A stretch of DNA of 64,000 nt from Knoellia koreensis (GTDB lineage Bacteria; Actinomycetota; Actinomycetes; Actinomycetales; Dermatophilaceae). The stretch spans positions 1,040,477-1,104,476 of the forward strand of contig NZ_JABEPQ010000002.1 in NCBI RefSeq assembly GCF_013041615.1, written 5' to 3'. Position 1 is the stretch's first letter, and each line of letters starts with the position of its first letter. Below the pieces are notes generated by a model. That model saw only the letters and a program-made list of their open reading frames with translations. It searched no databases and was not told the origin of the DNA. The position numbers were made by a program, and so were the translations under genes. Positions 42,538-50,420 of the stretch are shown here, piece after piece.

Positions 42538-43320
42538 ATGCACGAACCGCTGCACGGACCTCAGGCCGAAGTGGGCGCGGCACGCGTTCCCAAGTGGGAG
42601 CTGCTGCATCGCGAACTGCTGCAGCGGATCGGTGAAGGGGAATTCTCTGATGGGTTTCCCGGCGAGCACGAACTCTCCCAGACCTACGATGTGTCTCGAC
42701 ACACCGTGCGCGAGGCTCTTCGCCGGCTGCGGGAGGCCGGGGTGTTGGACAGCGCGCGGGGACGAGTCACGCAAGTTCGACCCAGAGCCATCGAGCAGAA
42801 TCTTGGAGGTCTCTACTCGCTGTTCCGCGAGGTCGAGGCTCAGGGGCACGTGCAGCGCAGCGACGTCATCACGATCAGTCTGACGACGGAGCCTTTGGCC
42901 GCGCATGCACTTGGAATGGACGTCTCGACGCAGTTCTTTCACCTCGAGCGGCTTCGACGCTCTGATGGTGAGCCCCTGGCACATGACAAGGTGTGGATAC
43001 CGAGCGCGATCGCAACCCCCTTGATGGAGGCTGACTTCACCCACGCGGCTCTGTATGACGAGTTGACTCGACGATGTGGTGTGAGGCCGACCGGCGGCTC
43101 GGAGCGAATCGCCGCCGTGGTGCCGACCGCCGCTCAACGAGGCTTGCTTGGGCTCGAACAGGGTATCGCCTGTTTCGAGATTGAACGGCATGGCAGGGTA
43201 GGAGACCAACCGCCGATCGAGTATCGCCGCTCGCTTGTGCGAGCGGACCGCTATGCGCTCCTCACGTCCTGGACGCCCAATGGGTTTCGCTTGGGAGCCA
43301 TTGCTGACGCCCCGAGCTGA
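42538..43320 (+). CDS. HutC-subfamily GntR regulator with UTRA ligand domain
   Basis: 260 residues from the ATG at 42538; a GTG at 42505 would add 11. Residues about 20-85: winged helix (WELLHRELLQRIGEGEFSDG, LSQTYDVSRHTVREALRRLR). Residues about 95-255: UTRA domain (SLFREVEAQGHVQRSDVITI, then a VVPTAAQRGLLGLEQGIACF-type core and a final strand RYALLTSW). It binds a small ligand and controls its own promoter and, by the second palindrome, the SQR/rhodanese-TauE promoters 1.2 kb downstream. Confidence 0.9.
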   Translation: MHEPLHGPQAEVGAARVPKWELLHRELLQRIGEGEFSDGFPGEHELSQTYDVSRHTVREALRRLREAGVLDSARGRVTQVRPRAIEQNLGGLYSLFREVEAQGHVQRSDVITISLTTEPLAAHALGMDVSTQFFHLERLRRSDGEPLAHDKVWIPSAIATPLMEADFTHAALYDELTRRCGVRPTGGSERIAAVVPTAAQRGLLGLEQGIACFEIERHGRVGDQPPIEYRRSLVRADRYALLTSWTPNGFRLGAIADAPS

Positions 43321-43353
43321 GACGAGACGACGGTCGGCCCGTCCCATACCCGG

Positions 43354-44559
43354 TCAGGCCAACCCCTTGAGCATGAGGTTCCAGTACAGGGCCGGAAGGC
43401 CGTACTTCTTCAGGTACCACATATCCCGCCGCTCCTTCGTGGTGTCAATCATCGGAATGGTGGGGTGGGGCTCCATGGTGTAGTCGAACTCGGCCAGCAG
43501 CATCGTCTTGCGTGAGGTGGTCAACGGGCACGAGGCATACCCGTCGTACTGCTCCCGCGCCGACTTACCGCGCAAGACCGACTGCAGGTTTGCCGCTACC
43601 ACGGGGGCCTGCTTGCGGATGGCTGCTCCGGTCTTTGAGTTGGGGGTGGAACCCGCATCGCCGAGAGCAAAGACATTGGAGTACCGCGTGTGCTGCATGG
43701 TGTGCTTGTCGACCTGCACATAGCCGCCGGGGTTGTCCGGGTCGGCCAACGCCGTCTGCTTGACCCAGTCGGGAGCCGACTGCGGTGGAACCAAGTGCAT
43801 CATGTCGTAGCTCAGCGTCTTCGTCTCGCCTGCTCGGCCAGCCACGCCGGCCAGCGTGGCCTTCCTGGCGTCCACATCGACCTCGACAACCTCGGATTCG
43901 AAGTGGACGGTGATCCCGTACCGCTTCACCACCTTTTCCAGTTCGCGCGCGAACACGGGCACGCCGAACATCCCGGGCGTCGGCAGCACCATGTGGACAT
44001 CAATCTGGTCGAGCACCCCTTGGCTGCGCCAGTAGTCGCAAGCCAGGTAGGCAATCTTCTGAGGTGCTCCAGCGCACTTGATCGGTCCGGAGGGCATCGC
44101 GAAGATTGCCGACCCCGACCTTGTCGCCTGGATGAACTCCCACGTCTTGGGCGCCAAGTTGTACTCGTAGTTTGTCGAGACCCCAGCCTTGCCCAACGCT
44201 TCGCGGGCGCCACCGATCTTGTGCCAGTCCAACTGGATCCCCGGCGCCATGACCAAGTACTGGTACGTGACGATGGTCCCGTCGCGCAGGACCACCGATT
44301 TGGCATCCGGATCGACGTCCGTCACCGCGGCCTTGATCCACTTGACCCCCTTGGGCATCACGCTTTCTTCGAGCCTGGCGCTCTTCTGGGGCTGGGCGCA
44401 CCCGCCACCCACGAGAGTCCACAGTGGTTGGTAGTAGTGCGTGGTTGCCGGATCAATCACGGCGATGTCCTTGACACCCGACCGGTGAAGCCGCGCCGCG
44501 ACCGAGATACCGGCGCTGCCTCCCCCAACGATGACTACCTCGTGGGCCTGCGACTGCAT
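43354..44559 (-). CDS. sqr: Sulfide:quinone oxidoreductase (SQRDL-like)
   Basis: 401 residues. FAD site VGGGSAG (11-17) with following VIDPATTHYYQPLWT, second dinucleotide-like YLVMAPGIQLDW, and the C-terminal VFALGDAGSTPNSKTGAAIR. Candidate redox Cys are C162, C174 and C344; C174-like (YLAC) and C344 (YASCP) fit the pair used by type II/mitochondrial SQR. It oxidises sulfide to a persulfide on a thiol acceptor and passes electrons to quinone at the inner face of the membrane, helped by the aromatic C-terminal helices. The operator-like site between it and the rhodanese gene suggests GntR control. A degenerate C-terminal copy lies at 55606. Confidence 0.92.
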   Translation of the reverse strand: MQSQAHEVVIVGGGSAGISVAARLHRSGVKDIAVIDPATTHYYQPLWTLVGGGCAQPQKSARLEESVMPKGVKWIKAAVTDVDPDAKSVVLRDGTIVTYQYLVMAPGIQLDWHKIGGAREALGKAGVSTNYEYNLAPKTWEFIQATRSGSAIFAMPSGPIKCAGAPQKIAYLACDYWRSQGVLDQIDVHMVLPTPGMFGVPVFARELEKVVKRYGITVHFESEVVEVDVDARKATLAGVAGRAGETKTLSYDMMHLVPPQSAPDWVKQTALADPDNPGGYVQVDKHTMQHTRYSNVFALGDAGSTPNSKTGAAIRKQAPVVAANLQSVLRGKSAREQYDGYASCPLTTSRKTMLLAEFDYTMEPHPTIPMIDTTKERRDMWYLKKYGLPALYWNLMLKGLA

Positions 44560-44632
44560 AGCACTTCTCCCTACTCAGTGGTGCGTGCGCGACTGCACCG
44601 ATAGGCACCGTCGCCGGTCTCGACGCTATAGG

Positions 44633-44644
44633 ATGTCCGTACAT
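44633..44644. promoter_or_regulatory. GntR-type operator B
   Basis: ATGTCCGTACAT, differing at one base from the perfect palindrome at 42410-42421. It lies in the 121-bp region between the leftward SQR gene and the rightward rhodanese gene, well placed to control both. Confidence 0.6.
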
Positions 44645-44680
44645 TTGACCATGAAATCGCGAACCCCGGAAGGTGCTGAC

Positions 44681-45007
44681 ATGACCGGCATAGACGTCAG
44701 CGAGGCATTCAGACGTACTTGTGAGGGGTCCGCCGTGTTGGTGGACGTCCGTGAGACTGAGGAGTATCTCGCCGGTCACGCCCGCAACGCGCAGTCGCTA
44801 CCGCTGTCCTCACTCTCTTGTACGCAGCTGCCAGCTGGCATCGACGTACTCATGATCTGCCGCAGCGGAAAGCGCTCAGCCAAGGCCGTCGAACGGGCAC
44901 GTCAAGCCGGCGTTCACGCCATCAACGTCGACGGGGGCACCCTGGCGTGGCGCGAGGCAGACCTACCCATGGACGCCTCCGGCCCCCCACCTCCCGAGGT
45001 GGCCTGA
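44681..45007 (+). CDS. Single-domain rhodanese
   Basis: 108 residues from the ATG at 44681 with GGAAGGTG just upstream; an ATG at 44651 is possible. Rhodanese pattern VLVDVRETEEYLAGHARNAQ and active Cys60 in ICRSGKRSAKA. Likely receives persulfide sulfur from the SQR product. One nucleotide separates it from the TauE gene, so they are translated together. Confidence 0.9.
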   Translation: MTGIDVSEAFRRTCEGSAVLVDVRETEEYLAGHARNAQSLPLSSLSCTQLPAGIDVLMICRSGKRSAKAVERARQAGVHAINVDGGTLAWREADLPMDASGPPPPEVA

Positions 45008-45008
45008 G

Positions 45009-45779
45009 TTGGGAATTGTCGCCGCAGGACTCGGACTCCTGGTCGGACTCGCCCTCGGGCTGCTCGGCGGCGGAGGGTCCGTACTCGCGGTCCCCAGCCT
45101 CGTCTACATTCTCGGGGAGTCACCCCACGAAGCAACCACAGGTTCGCTCATCATCATCATCGCCTCATCGTTGTCGGGGGTAGCCGCGCACGCGAGGGCA
45201 GGGCGGGTGCAGGTCAGGGCGGGCCTGGGCTTTGGCCTCGCAGGACTGGCGACCTCGATCATCAGTGCAGCACTGTCCAAGGGTCTCCCCGAGACGGTGG
45301 TTCTCGTGGGGTTCGCCGGCGTCATGCTGACAGCCGCCGCGATGATGTGGCGATCCGCCAAGGCCCTCGATCATGGTCCCGTTCCGGGGCGGCAGGGGAC
45401 TGGCGGCCTTCGAACCATCCTCGCGGGGGCCGGCGTAGGCGTCCTCATCGGTGTTTTCGGAGTGGGTGGCGGATTCCTCGCAGTGCCCGCCTTGGTAGCC
45501 GTTGCAGGCTTCACCATGCCTAATGCCGTCGGCACATCGCTCCTCATCATCGCCCTCAACTCCAGTGCCGCACTGGCCACCCGGGTCGCGGGATCACATG
45601 TGGACTGGGCGGTCATACTCCCCTTCGCCGCCGCCGCGAGCGTGGCGGCAGTGGTCGGCCAACGCGCCTCCAGCCGGTTCAGGGCAGCCACCCTCCAGCA
45701 GACTTTCGCGGGCCTCCTCGTGCTGTTGGCAGGCTGGGTCCTGCTGGACCAACTGGTGCTCCACACGTCAAGCAACTGA
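45009..45779 (+). CDS. TauE/SafE-type anion exporter
   Basis: 256 residues from a TTG at 45009 one base after the rhodanese stop. Eight-helix TauE/SafE family: GLALGLLGGGGSVLAVPSLV, the ATTGSLIIIIAS segment, and the second repeat GVLIGVFGVGGGFLAVPALV with PNAVGTSLLIIALNSS. These export sulfite, sulfoacetate or related anions. Downstream of SQR/rhodanese it should remove sulfite made by the MBL-rhodanese dioxygenases. Three further TauE genes or fragments occur at 52.5-56.8 kb. Confidence 0.9.
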   Translation: MGIVAAGLGLLVGLALGLLGGGGSVLAVPSLVYILGESPHEATTGSLIIIIASSLSGVAAHARAGRVQVRAGLGFGLAGLATSIISAALSKGLPETVVLVGFAGVMLTAAAMMWRSAKALDHGPVPGRQGTGGLRTILAGAGVGVLIGVFGVGGGFLAVPALVAVAGFTMPNAVGTSLLIIALNSSAALATRVAGSHVDWAVILPFAAAASVAAVVGQRASSRFRAATLQQTFAGLLVLLAGWVLLDQLVLHTSSN

Positions 45780-45893
45780 GGCCTCATCTACGAAGGGCGC
45801 GGTCAGCTTCCCACCGACCACTCAGCAGGAATGGCCTCGCCGCACAGGACCGACTGCCCATCTCCACCAGCCCCTTGAGAGGAATCCAGATTC

Positions 45894-47276
45894 ATGGCCA
45901 CCATCATCACCATCGAAACGCCCACCTTGGGCGATCGCAGCTATCTCGTGCACGACGGATCCCGCGCCTTTGTCGTAGACCCGCAACGAGACATCGACCG
46001 TGTGACAGGCCTTGCCGAGGCTGAGGGCGTACACATCACCGATGTCTTCGAGACCCACATCCACAACGACTACGTCACCGGAGGGTTGGCTCTCGCCGAG
46101 CGCACCGGCGCGAGGTACCACGTCAATGCAGACGACGAGGTCGCCTACCAGCGAAATCCCATCCGTGACGGCGACACCGTTCGCGTGTCTGAGAACCTGA
46201 GTGTCCGTGCAATCGCCACGCCGGGTCACACCTTCACGCATCTCGCGTTCGCGGTGCATGAAGGTGACCAGGCCATCGGCGTCTTCACAGGGGGCTCCCT
46301 TCTCTTCGGTGCCACGGGGCGACCGGACCTCCTCGGTGAGGACAACACCGACACCTTGGTCCGTCACCAGTACTCGTCGGCGCAACGGCTCGCCGCCGAT
46401 CTACCGGAGGACGCCAAGGTGCTGCCGACCCACGGATTTGGGAGCTTCTGTGCCGCAGGTGGTACCAGCGGTGGCGATGCCTCGACCATCGGGGAAGAGA
46501 AGCGCATCAACCCGGCTTTGAACCTTTCCGAGGAGCAGTGGGTCGCAGATACCCTCGCTGGGCTCGACGCCTTTCCGGCGTACTACGCTCACATGGGCCC
46601 GGCCAACCAGGCCGGACCGGCAGCTCCTGACCTCGCACCCCCGGCACCGGCCGACAGGGCCACCATCGCACAGCACATCGCAGACGGGGACTGGGTCGTT
46701 GACCTGCGCAGCCGCACCGCCTTCGCTGACGGGCACGTCCGCGGAACGCTCAACATCGGGCTGGACGGCCAGTTCTCCACCTACCTGGGTTGGTTGATCC
46801 CGTGGGGTACGCCTCTGACCCTCCTGGGTGACACTCCCGACCAGGTAGCAGAGGCGCAACGCGAACTGGTCCGCATCGGTATCGACGAACTCGAAGGCAG
46901 CGCCACCGGCGAGCCAAGCGCATGGACGCACGAGGAACTAGAGGAGTTCCGTCGCGCGACATTCGCAGACCTCAAATCCGTCCAACACCACCGTGCCGTC
47001 GAGATCCTGGACGTGCGCCGGACGCCCGAGTTCAACGATGGCCACATCGAGGGAGCGAGCAACATCCCTCTCCATCAGATCCTTGCGCGGATGGCGGAAG
47101 TGCCGCACGGAGATCTCTGGGTCCACTGCGCAAGCGGCTACCGGGCATCGATAGCCGTCTCGGTCTTAGCAGCCAACGGGCACACCGCCGTGCTCATCGA
47201 CGACAACTTCGATGAGCACGCGAGCGAGTCTGGACTCGTCATTACCGAGCCCAGATTCGCCCAGCAGCACGACTGA
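45894..47276 (+). CDS. MBL-fold persulfide dioxygenase-like protein with two rhodanese domains (copy 2)
   Basis: 460 residues. Same plan as the gene at 32476: MBL domain with THIHNDYVTGG (H55, H57, D59), TPGHTFTH, GRPDLLG; an inactive middle rhodanese fold; and a last rhodanese with VHCASGYRAS. The two proteins are near-equal along their length by eye, so this is a within-element duplication or two acquisitions. Operon: rhodanese, TauE, this gene, rhodanese-DUF2892. GAGAGGAAT precedes the ATG at about 10 nt. Confidence 0.92.
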   Translation: MATIITIETPTLGDRSYLVHDGSRAFVVDPQRDIDRVTGLAEAEGVHITDVFETHIHNDYVTGGLALAERTGARYHVNADDEVAYQRNPIRDGDTVRVSENLSVRAIATPGHTFTHLAFAVHEGDQAIGVFTGGSLLFGATGRPDLLGEDNTDTLVRHQYSSAQRLAADLPEDAKVLPTHGFGSFCAAGGTSGGDASTIGEEKRINPALNLSEEQWVADTLAGLDAFPAYYAHMGPANQAGPAAPDLAPPAPADRATIAQHIADGDWVVDLRSRTAFADGHVRGTLNIGLDGQFSTYLGWLIPWGTPLTLLGDTPDQVAEAQRELVRIGIDELEGSATGEPSAWTHEELEEFRRATFADLKSVQHHRAVEILDVRRTPEFNDGHIEGASNIPLHQILARMAEVPHGDLWVHCASGYRASIAVSVLAANGHTAVLIDDNFDEHASESGLVITEPRFAQQHD

Positions 47277-47322
47277 CCATCCATTCTGACTCACATCTCG
47301 CACCAAGCACAGGACACACATC

Positions 47323-47919
47323 ATGATCGAACCCCGAAGCACCTCACACCGACCGCCCGTACTTGACGCGCACGGTGTCCGAGAATGGATGGGTCAGGCA
47401 GATGCGCCACGGATCCTCGACGTTCGAACTCCGGCCGAATTCCGTGGAGCGCACATCCCGGGCTCGTACAACGTCCCCCTTGATCTGCTCAAGGAGCACC
47501 GCGCCGAGCTGGCAGCCCACCTCGACGAACACGTCGTGCTGGTCTGCCGGTCAGGAGCACGTGCCACCCAGGCCGAGCAGGCACTCAGTTCAGTACCCTC
47601 CGCCCTACCCCAGCTGCACATTCTCTCCGGCGGCCTCACCGCCTGGGAGCAGGCCGGAGCTCCCGTCTCGCGAGGCGAGGCGAAGTGGGAGCTGGAGCGA
47701 CAGGTCAGGCTCGTCGCCGGATCGCTTGTCCTGCTCTTCATCCTGCTCTCCACGATTCTGCCTTGGACCAAGTGGCTTGCCGGCCTGATCGGCGCAGGGC
47801 TGACCTTGGCGGCTCTGACCAACAGCTGCCTGATGGGCATGATGCTGGCGAAGCTTCCCTACAACCGAGAGAAGTCGCCTGACATGCGCGATGTCATCCG
47901 TGACCTCACCAAACCGTGA
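47323..47919 (+). CDS. Rhodanese with C-terminal DUF2892 membrane segment
   Basis: 198 residues. Rhodanese domain residues 12-115 with catalytic Cys75 in VLVCRSGARAT and RILDVRTPAEFRGAHIPGSY at the start. Two membrane helices follow (about 125-145 and 150-175, LVLLFILLSTILPWTKWLAG and LTNSCLMGMMLAKLPY), the DUF2892 pattern. It places sulfurtransfer at the inner membrane, perhaps feeding SQR or TauE. Last gene before a perfect 18-bp hairpin terminator. Confidence 0.9.
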   Translation: MIEPRSTSHRPPVLDAHGVREWMGQADAPRILDVRTPAEFRGAHIPGSYNVPLDLLKEHRAELAAHLDEHVVLVCRSGARATQAEQALSSVPSALPQLHILSGGLTAWEQAGAPVSRGEAKWELERQVRLVAGSLVLLFILLSTILPWTKWLAGLIGAGLTLAALTNSCLMGMMLAKLPYNREKSPDMRDVIRDLTKP

Positions 47920-47989
47920 ACTCGGCTGAGAGCGTTGGTCGGCCTCAGCGCGCAACTCGCATCTAGGACAGGCTCGGCCGACGAGGGCT

Positions 47990-48029
47990 CGGCTGGGCAT
48001 TGGCACCGGCGGGTGCCAATGCCCAGCCG
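47990..48029 (+). terminator. Perfect 18-bp hairpin terminator
   Basis: Left arm 47990-48007 (starts CGGCTGGGCATT), loop GGCG, right arm 48012-48029; all 18 pairs match. It follows the rhodanese-DUF2892 gene by 70 nt and ends the SQR-side operon. Being symmetric it could also act on leftward transcripts. Confidence 0.85.
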
Positions 48030-48102
48030 TTCGGTCATGTATCTCTTTGAGGGCTCGCTACGTCCATGCAACGACAGAACCCCCCAACACCCGGAGATCT
48101 CC

Positions 48103-48348
48103 GTGAAGCTCAACATGGGCACCCTCGACCGACGCCTACGCCTCTTCCTCGCCGCCCCCGCACTAATCCTGGCGGGAGTCCTGATCGGCCCAGGAGGGGT
48201 CGTCTCCATCGTGCTGTACGTTCTCGCAGGCCTGATGGTCGCCACCTCCCTGGCCGGGTCGTGCCCGCTCTACACACTGCTGGGAATCCGCAGCTGCCCC
48301 ATCTCCAGCGAACACACTCCCGCCACCTCCGGCCGGTCGTCGGCGTGA
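48103..48348 (+). CDS. DUF2892 small membrane protein
   Basis: 81 residues from a GTG at 48103 with GGAG 7 nt before it. NMGTLDRRLRLFLAAPALIL is the standard DUF2892 start; two helices (about 12-28 and 32-52) and the ending CPLYTLLGIRSCP with paired Cys follow. DUF2892 proteins accompany rhodaneses and SQR. Together with the next gene it may be cotranscribed; 16 nt separate them. Confidence 0.87.
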   Translation: MKLNMGTLDRRLRLFLAAPALILAGVLIGPGGVVSIVLYVLAGLMVATSLAGSCPLYTLLGIRSCPISSEHTPATSGRSSA

Positions 48349-48364
48349 CCTACAGGTCTGGCAA

Positions 48365-49123
48365 GTGATCGACGCGGACACACTCGTTGCTGAGGTTCCC
48401 GGGCTGATGCGCTACGCACGAACCATCGTCCGCGATCAGGCGTTGGCAGAGGATCTCGTGCAGGAGACCTTGGTGCGGGCACTGGAACGGGGGCACTCGT
48501 TCCGGGGCGATTCGTCACTGGCCACCTGGCTGCACCGCATTCTGCACAACGCGGCCGTGGACCACTCGCGCCGTCACCGAGAGGAGCCGACCGAGGACGT
48601 CACGACGCTCGTCGAGGAGAGATGGCGCGACGAGCGCTACTCGGTGGACGCCTCTGTCGTGACAGCCCGCGCCGAGACCGTCGAAGCGCTCAAGGACTCT
48701 CTCCTACGACTACCGCTGATCTACCGGACCGCTCTGGTGCTCCACGACATGGAGGGACTCACGATGCCCCAGATCGCAAGGATCCAGCAGGTCCAGCTGC
48801 CGGCCGCCAAGCAGCGACTGCGGCGTGGGCGAATGTTGCTGGTCACTGCCCTCGCCAGCCAGTGGGAACGCCGCGTCGCCATAGCCGGCGTGCCTTTGAC
48901 ATGTTGGGACGCTCGCTCCAGGGTCTCGGACTACCTGGATGACACCTTGGCAGCGCGTGAGCGACACCTTGTCGAGACCCATCTGGCCGATTGCCCGACC
49001 TGCCCACCGTTGTTCGATGCCCTCGTCCAGACCCGCCGCTGCGTCGGCCTACTCCGCGACCCCGACTCCACAATCCCTGCCGACCTCGTCAAGAGAATCG
49101 TCGAGGCCAGCCGTGCCTCGTGA
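48365..49123 (+). CDS. ECF sigma factor with fused zinc-finger (anti-sigma-like) C-terminus
   Basis: 252 residues from a GTG at 48365. Region 2: MRYARTIVRDQALAEDLVQE, then ATWLHRILHNAAVDHSRR. Region 4: LPLIYRTALVLHDMEGLTMP with QIARIQQVQLPAAKQRLRRG. Residues about 170-250 hold a zf-HC2-type HxxxCxxC pattern (HLVETHLADCPTCPPLF, with an earlier Cys in CWDARSRVSDYLDD), normally found in separate anti-sigma factors. A self-inhibiting, redox- or thiol-sensing sigma factor is likely. It lies among sulfur genes and may control the bd oxidase. Confidence 0.87.
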   Translation: MIDADTLVAEVPGLMRYARTIVRDQALAEDLVQETLVRALERGHSFRGDSSLATWLHRILHNAAVDHSRRHREEPTEDVTTLVEERWRDERYSVDASVVTARAETVEALKDSLLRLPLIYRTALVLHDMEGLTMPQIARIQQVQLPAAKQRLRRGRMLLVTALASQWERRVAIAGVPLTCWDARSRVSDYLDDTLAARERHLVETHLADCPTCPPLFDALVQTRRCVGLLRDPDSTIPADLVKRIVEASRAS

Positions 49124-49418
49124 CGCAACCGTCGCGGCCGCTCCGTGCCTTGATGCCGTGGTGCTGCGGGCGCGGTGTCAACATGATTCAAATTGGCGTC
49201 AACATCGTGCCCATCGAAGTGCCTGCTGCACGAACACGTGACCGTTCTCGGTCAAGCCTCCCCGCTGGATTGTTTCGCGCCGACCGTGGGCACGGGCGTG
49301 ATTGTGTTCGTGAGGCCATGCTGGCAGGGCGGTTCGTCGATCGCCGTCTGGGCCGTGGCAGCGGGCGTAGCCCCCTTCCGACTGCCAAGGTGCGGTGGAA
49401 TCGTCCGACAAACGCGCC

Positions 49419-50420
49419 TCAGTGGTGGGTCCAGTCGGCTGATTGGGTGAGTTTGAGGAGGTACACCAGCGGCGGCAGCACGACGATGCCGGCGAGGGCG
49501 ACAACCACGAGGAGGCCGATCAGAGTCGCAGGGGCAGCGGCGGCGTCGTCGATTCGGACTTCGTCGACCAAGAGCCATGGGTACTGGCCCAATCCCCACC
49601 CGCTGATGACGGATGCGACTGCGAGGACCGCCGTCACTCGCGCGGGCTGGTATCTCCGGGCAGCGATGAGGGCCAGGGTCGTGGCTCCGGTCAGCCCGGA
49701 GATGGCGATCAGGGGTGCGGCTCGGCCGGTCAGTCCGGCGGCCAAGGTCGGGGCGTCCCGCAGGATTGGGATCAGCGCGGCGAAGACCACAGCGCCGGTG
49801 GCTGCCCCGACCACGAGGGTGCGTCGCCGTAGGGAGGTGACCAGATCGATTCGGCCGCCGCGGTAGGCGTCGGCGGTCAGGAATGTTCCGGCGAGGAACG
49901 CGCAGCTGCCCACGGCGATGGCACCACCCCATAGGGAGGTGGGGTTGAGCCACGACGTCCAGAGGTCCCCTCGACGCGTGGCCGGCACACGGCCCGAGGC
50001 GATAGCGCCGGCGACGGTCCCAAGGAAGAAGGGGGTGATCAGTGAGGAGGCGGCGAAGATCGCGCCGTACAATCGTGCCTGGGTGACCGTGGGCGCGAAC
50101 TTGCGGAACGCAAACGCCGCTCCGCGCAGGACGATGCCGAGCAGCGCCAAGAACATCGGAAGGATGAGCGTGTTCATGGCGGCGGCGAAGGAGGCGGGGA
50201 ACCCAGTCCACCACATGACCAAAACGTAGATGAGCCATACGTGGTTGGCTTCCCAGACCGGTCCGATGCTGTGGTCGATGAGGGTGCGTACCGCGGCGCC
50301 ACGACGGGTGCCGCCAGCCGTGAGGTCGTAGAACCCGGACCCGAAGTCGGCGCCGCCGAAGAGGGCGTAAATCACTACTCCGGCGAACAGGGCCGCGGCC
50401 ACTGCGGTCTCAAGAGTCAT
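49419..50420 (-). CDS. cydB: Cytochrome bd-type ubiquinol/menaquinol oxidase subunit II
   Basis: 333 residues, nine or ten helices. Start LETAVAAALFAGVVIYALFG, followed by GADFGSGFYDLTAGGT, then IGPVWEANHVWLIYVLVMWW, the CydB signature. Partner of CydA, overlapping it by 4 nt. bd oxidases are much less inhibited by sulfide than heme-copper oxidases, which fits the sulfide context. The 295 bp between its stop and the sigma gene's stop (49124-49418) show no gene. Confidence 0.93.
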   Translation of the reverse strand: MTLETAVAAALFAGVVIYALFGGADFGSGFYDLTAGGTRRGAAVRTLIDHSIGPVWEANHVWLIYVLVMWWTGFPASFAAAMNTLILPMFLALLGIVLRGAAFAFRKFAPTVTQARLYGAIFAASSLITPFFLGTVAGAIASGRVPATRRGDLWTSWLNPTSLWGGAIAVGSCAFLAGTFLTADAYRGGRIDLVTSLRRRTLVVGAATGAVVFAALIPILRDAPTLAAGLTGRAAPLIAISGLTGATTLALIAARRYQPARVTAVLAVASVISGWGLGQYPWLLVDEVRIDDAAAAPATLIGLLVVVALAGIVVLPPLVYLLKLTQSADWTHH

